64,000 bases of DNA. Source: CAYONZ01 sp964405465. Lineage in GTDB: Bacteria > Bdellovibrionota > Bdellovibrionia > Bdellovibrionales > JAMPXM01. The first letter of the stretch is position 1. Each line of letters starts with the position of its first letter. This document shows positions 62,330-64,000 of the stretch, in pieces. The notes under the pieces are model-generated. The model saw only the letters and a list, made by a program, of their open reading frames with translations. It was not told the DNA's origin and did no database searches. Made by a program: the position numbers and the translations under genes. The stretch is taken from positions 7,528 to 71,527 of the forward strand of contig CAYONZ010000016.1 of the NCBI GenBank assembly GCA_964405465.1, given 5' to 3'.

Positions 62330-62854
62330 TTGTCCAACAAGCAGAGCAATTTTAGAAGGCACGAGTTTGAAGAAAAGATATTTCGGTTCCTTTCTCGCGC
62401 CAATAACTTCTCGTTGGCCTATTCCGAAAACCAAAATTTATCCGTCACCCAAAGAATAGACGGCACCACATTCAGCATTCCGCTTGATACCATAAGCTCC
62501 GTGTTTTCCAGAAACGACAAATCAGAGGGAGAGCTCTTGCAGATAAATTTGGATGGAGACATCAAATTGCTCTTCACTCCGATGTATGTTGGTTTCAAGC
62601 CCGACACTAGGGGGAGCAAAGATCAAACTTTGGCTCCAAAGGTTGCAACCTCCGGGGATCTAATTTGTCTCGAAAGACTTTTGATTGAAATGATTATGGA
62701 TTCCGAGGGCACTCGTTTGGAAGATCGTCAGGACATTGAGGACATATATAATGTGTACAGGGCAATATTTAAGGGAGCTAGGCAGGCTGGCGTCCGATCA
62801 ATTCCTCTTATGCCCCCCCATGCTCTCCTTCTGATAGATTGTAGATTTACATAG
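62330..62854 (+). CDS. Hypothetical protein
   Basis: 174 residues starting at TTG 62330, with AGGGGGA before it. No signal peptide or membrane helix. An N-terminal basic segment precedes mixed alpha/beta sequence (TTFSIPLDTISSVFSRNDKSEG, LLFTPMYVGFKPDTRG) and helical IEMIMDSEGTRLEDRQDIEDIYNVYRAIF. The C-terminus is hydrophobic (ALLLIDCRF). No family recognised. It lies 96 bp before tRNA-Ala. Confidence 0.55.
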   Translation: MSNKQSNFRRHEFEEKIFRFLSRANNFSLAYSENQNLSVTQRIDGTTFSIPLDTISSVFSRNDKSEGELLQINLDGDIKLLFTPMYVGFKPDTRGSKDQTLAPKVATSGDLICLERLLIEMIMDSEGTRLEDRQDIEDIYNVYRAIFKGARQAGVRSIPLMPPHALLLIDCRFT

Positions 62855-62950
62855 ATCATTTTGATGCAAATAGTCATCAAAACAGCTTCCCTTCAAAAAA
62901 AACATTGACCAAAAATCAGATCTAAAGCATCTTCACGTCTCGCCGTTTTG

Positions 62951-63026
<76 letters not shown>

Positions 63027-63046
63027 AAAAATATGGCGAAAAGTTG

Positions 63047-63075
63047 TTGACGAAATGATTCGATATTGATTGAAT
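63047..63075 (+). promoter_or_regulatory. Possible rRNA promoter P1
   Basis: TTGACG, 17-base spacer and TTGAAT (63070-63075), 20 bp after the tRNA. Moderate match to sigma70. Confidence 0.4.
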
Positions 63076-63092
63076 CAGCGACTCAACAGCAA

Positions 63093-63128
63093 AACAAATC
63101 ATTTTTAATTTTTTAAAAATGATTTGTT
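63093..63128. other. AT-rich 14-bp palindrome in the rRNA leader
   Basis: AACAAATCATTTTT (63093-63106) and AAAAATGATTTGTT (63115-63128) pair perfectly around AATTTTTT. Its right arm runs into a perfect TTGACA, so it could be an upstream promoter element or a regulatory site. Confidence 0.7.
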
Positions 63129-63155
63129 GACAACGAATCGGCTTTCAACTTAATT
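63127..63155 (+). promoter_or_regulatory. Possible rRNA promoter P2
   Basis: Perfect TTGACA (63127-63132), 17-base spacer and a poor -10 TTAATT (63150-63155). It directly adjoins the palindrome. Confidence 0.4.
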
Positions 63156-63172
63156 GAAGCCGAAACGAACGC

Positions 63173-63185
63173 TGCTCTTTGAAAA
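63173..63185 (+). promoter_or_regulatory. boxA-like antitermination site
   Basis: TGCTCTTTGAAAA matches the boxA element (TGCTCTTTAACA) used by the Nus complex in rRNA transcription, 38 bp before 16S. Confidence 0.7.
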
Positions 63186-63223
63186 CTAAATAGCTATTGT
63201 CAGATTTATTTTGAATTTTATAT

Positions 63224-64000
<777 letters not shown>

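Overview
The window looks like a chromosomal segment of a Bdellovibrio-like predatory or predatory-lineage bacterium (Bdellovibrionota). The evidence is a Bdellovibrio-type partial 16S rRNA at the right end, a complete Agl-Glt-type gliding-motor cluster, a Myxococcus/Bdellovibrio-style pil cluster (an ABC pair in the pilH-pilI position followed by pilD and pilMNOPQ), and LPS/KDO genes mixed with housekeeping genes. It is dense and mostly on the + strand. I see no prophage, insertion sequence or CRISPR array. One run of 100 N (36184-36283) is an assembly gap that cuts the 3' end of RNase Y.

Layout. 1-7.5 kb: a partial secreted protein (minus strand), a degenerate histidine-kinase-like protein, eno, ftsB, an XRE regulator and polA. 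7.6-11.6 kb: a FliL-like membrane protein, a BamE-like lipoprotein, an unrecognised secreted protein and an FHA-sigma54 activator. 11.7-18.3 kb: engB-kdsB-pyrG-kdsD, a secreted four-repeat protein and a KdsC-like protein without the HAD nucleophile. 18.4-31.1 kb: the gliding cluster (two outer-membrane barrels, GltC-, GltD-, GltE- and GltG-like proteins, a TolQ-like and two TolR-like motor subunits), then a convergent GYF-GYF-PilZ gene. 31.4-37.6 kb: an LptC-LptA fusion, lptB, rpoN, rny, gap, a lipoprotein and hpf behind a sigma54-type promoter. 37.9-43.1 kb: metK, lepA and three consecutive type I signal peptidases. 43.3-49.3 kb: pyrB-carA-unknown-carB. 49.4-58.7 kb: a PhnD-type binding protein, an ABC exporter pair, pilD, pilMNOPQ and a coupled putative lipoprotein. 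58.7-64 kb: a 1 kb non-coding stretch, rarA, a cupin, an unknown gene, tRNA-Ala and the first ~780 nt of 16S rRNA.

How the parts fit: much of the window serves the cell envelope and surface motility. KDO synthesis (kdsB, kdsD) and Lpt export build the outer membrane. Signal peptidases, type IV pilus parts and the Glt envelope complex depend on it. The TolQ/TolR-like proteins would supply proton-driven force to the Glt complex. The PilZ-GYF protein and the FHA-containing proteins are plausible control inputs. Functional calls rest on motifs read by eye; no database search was run.
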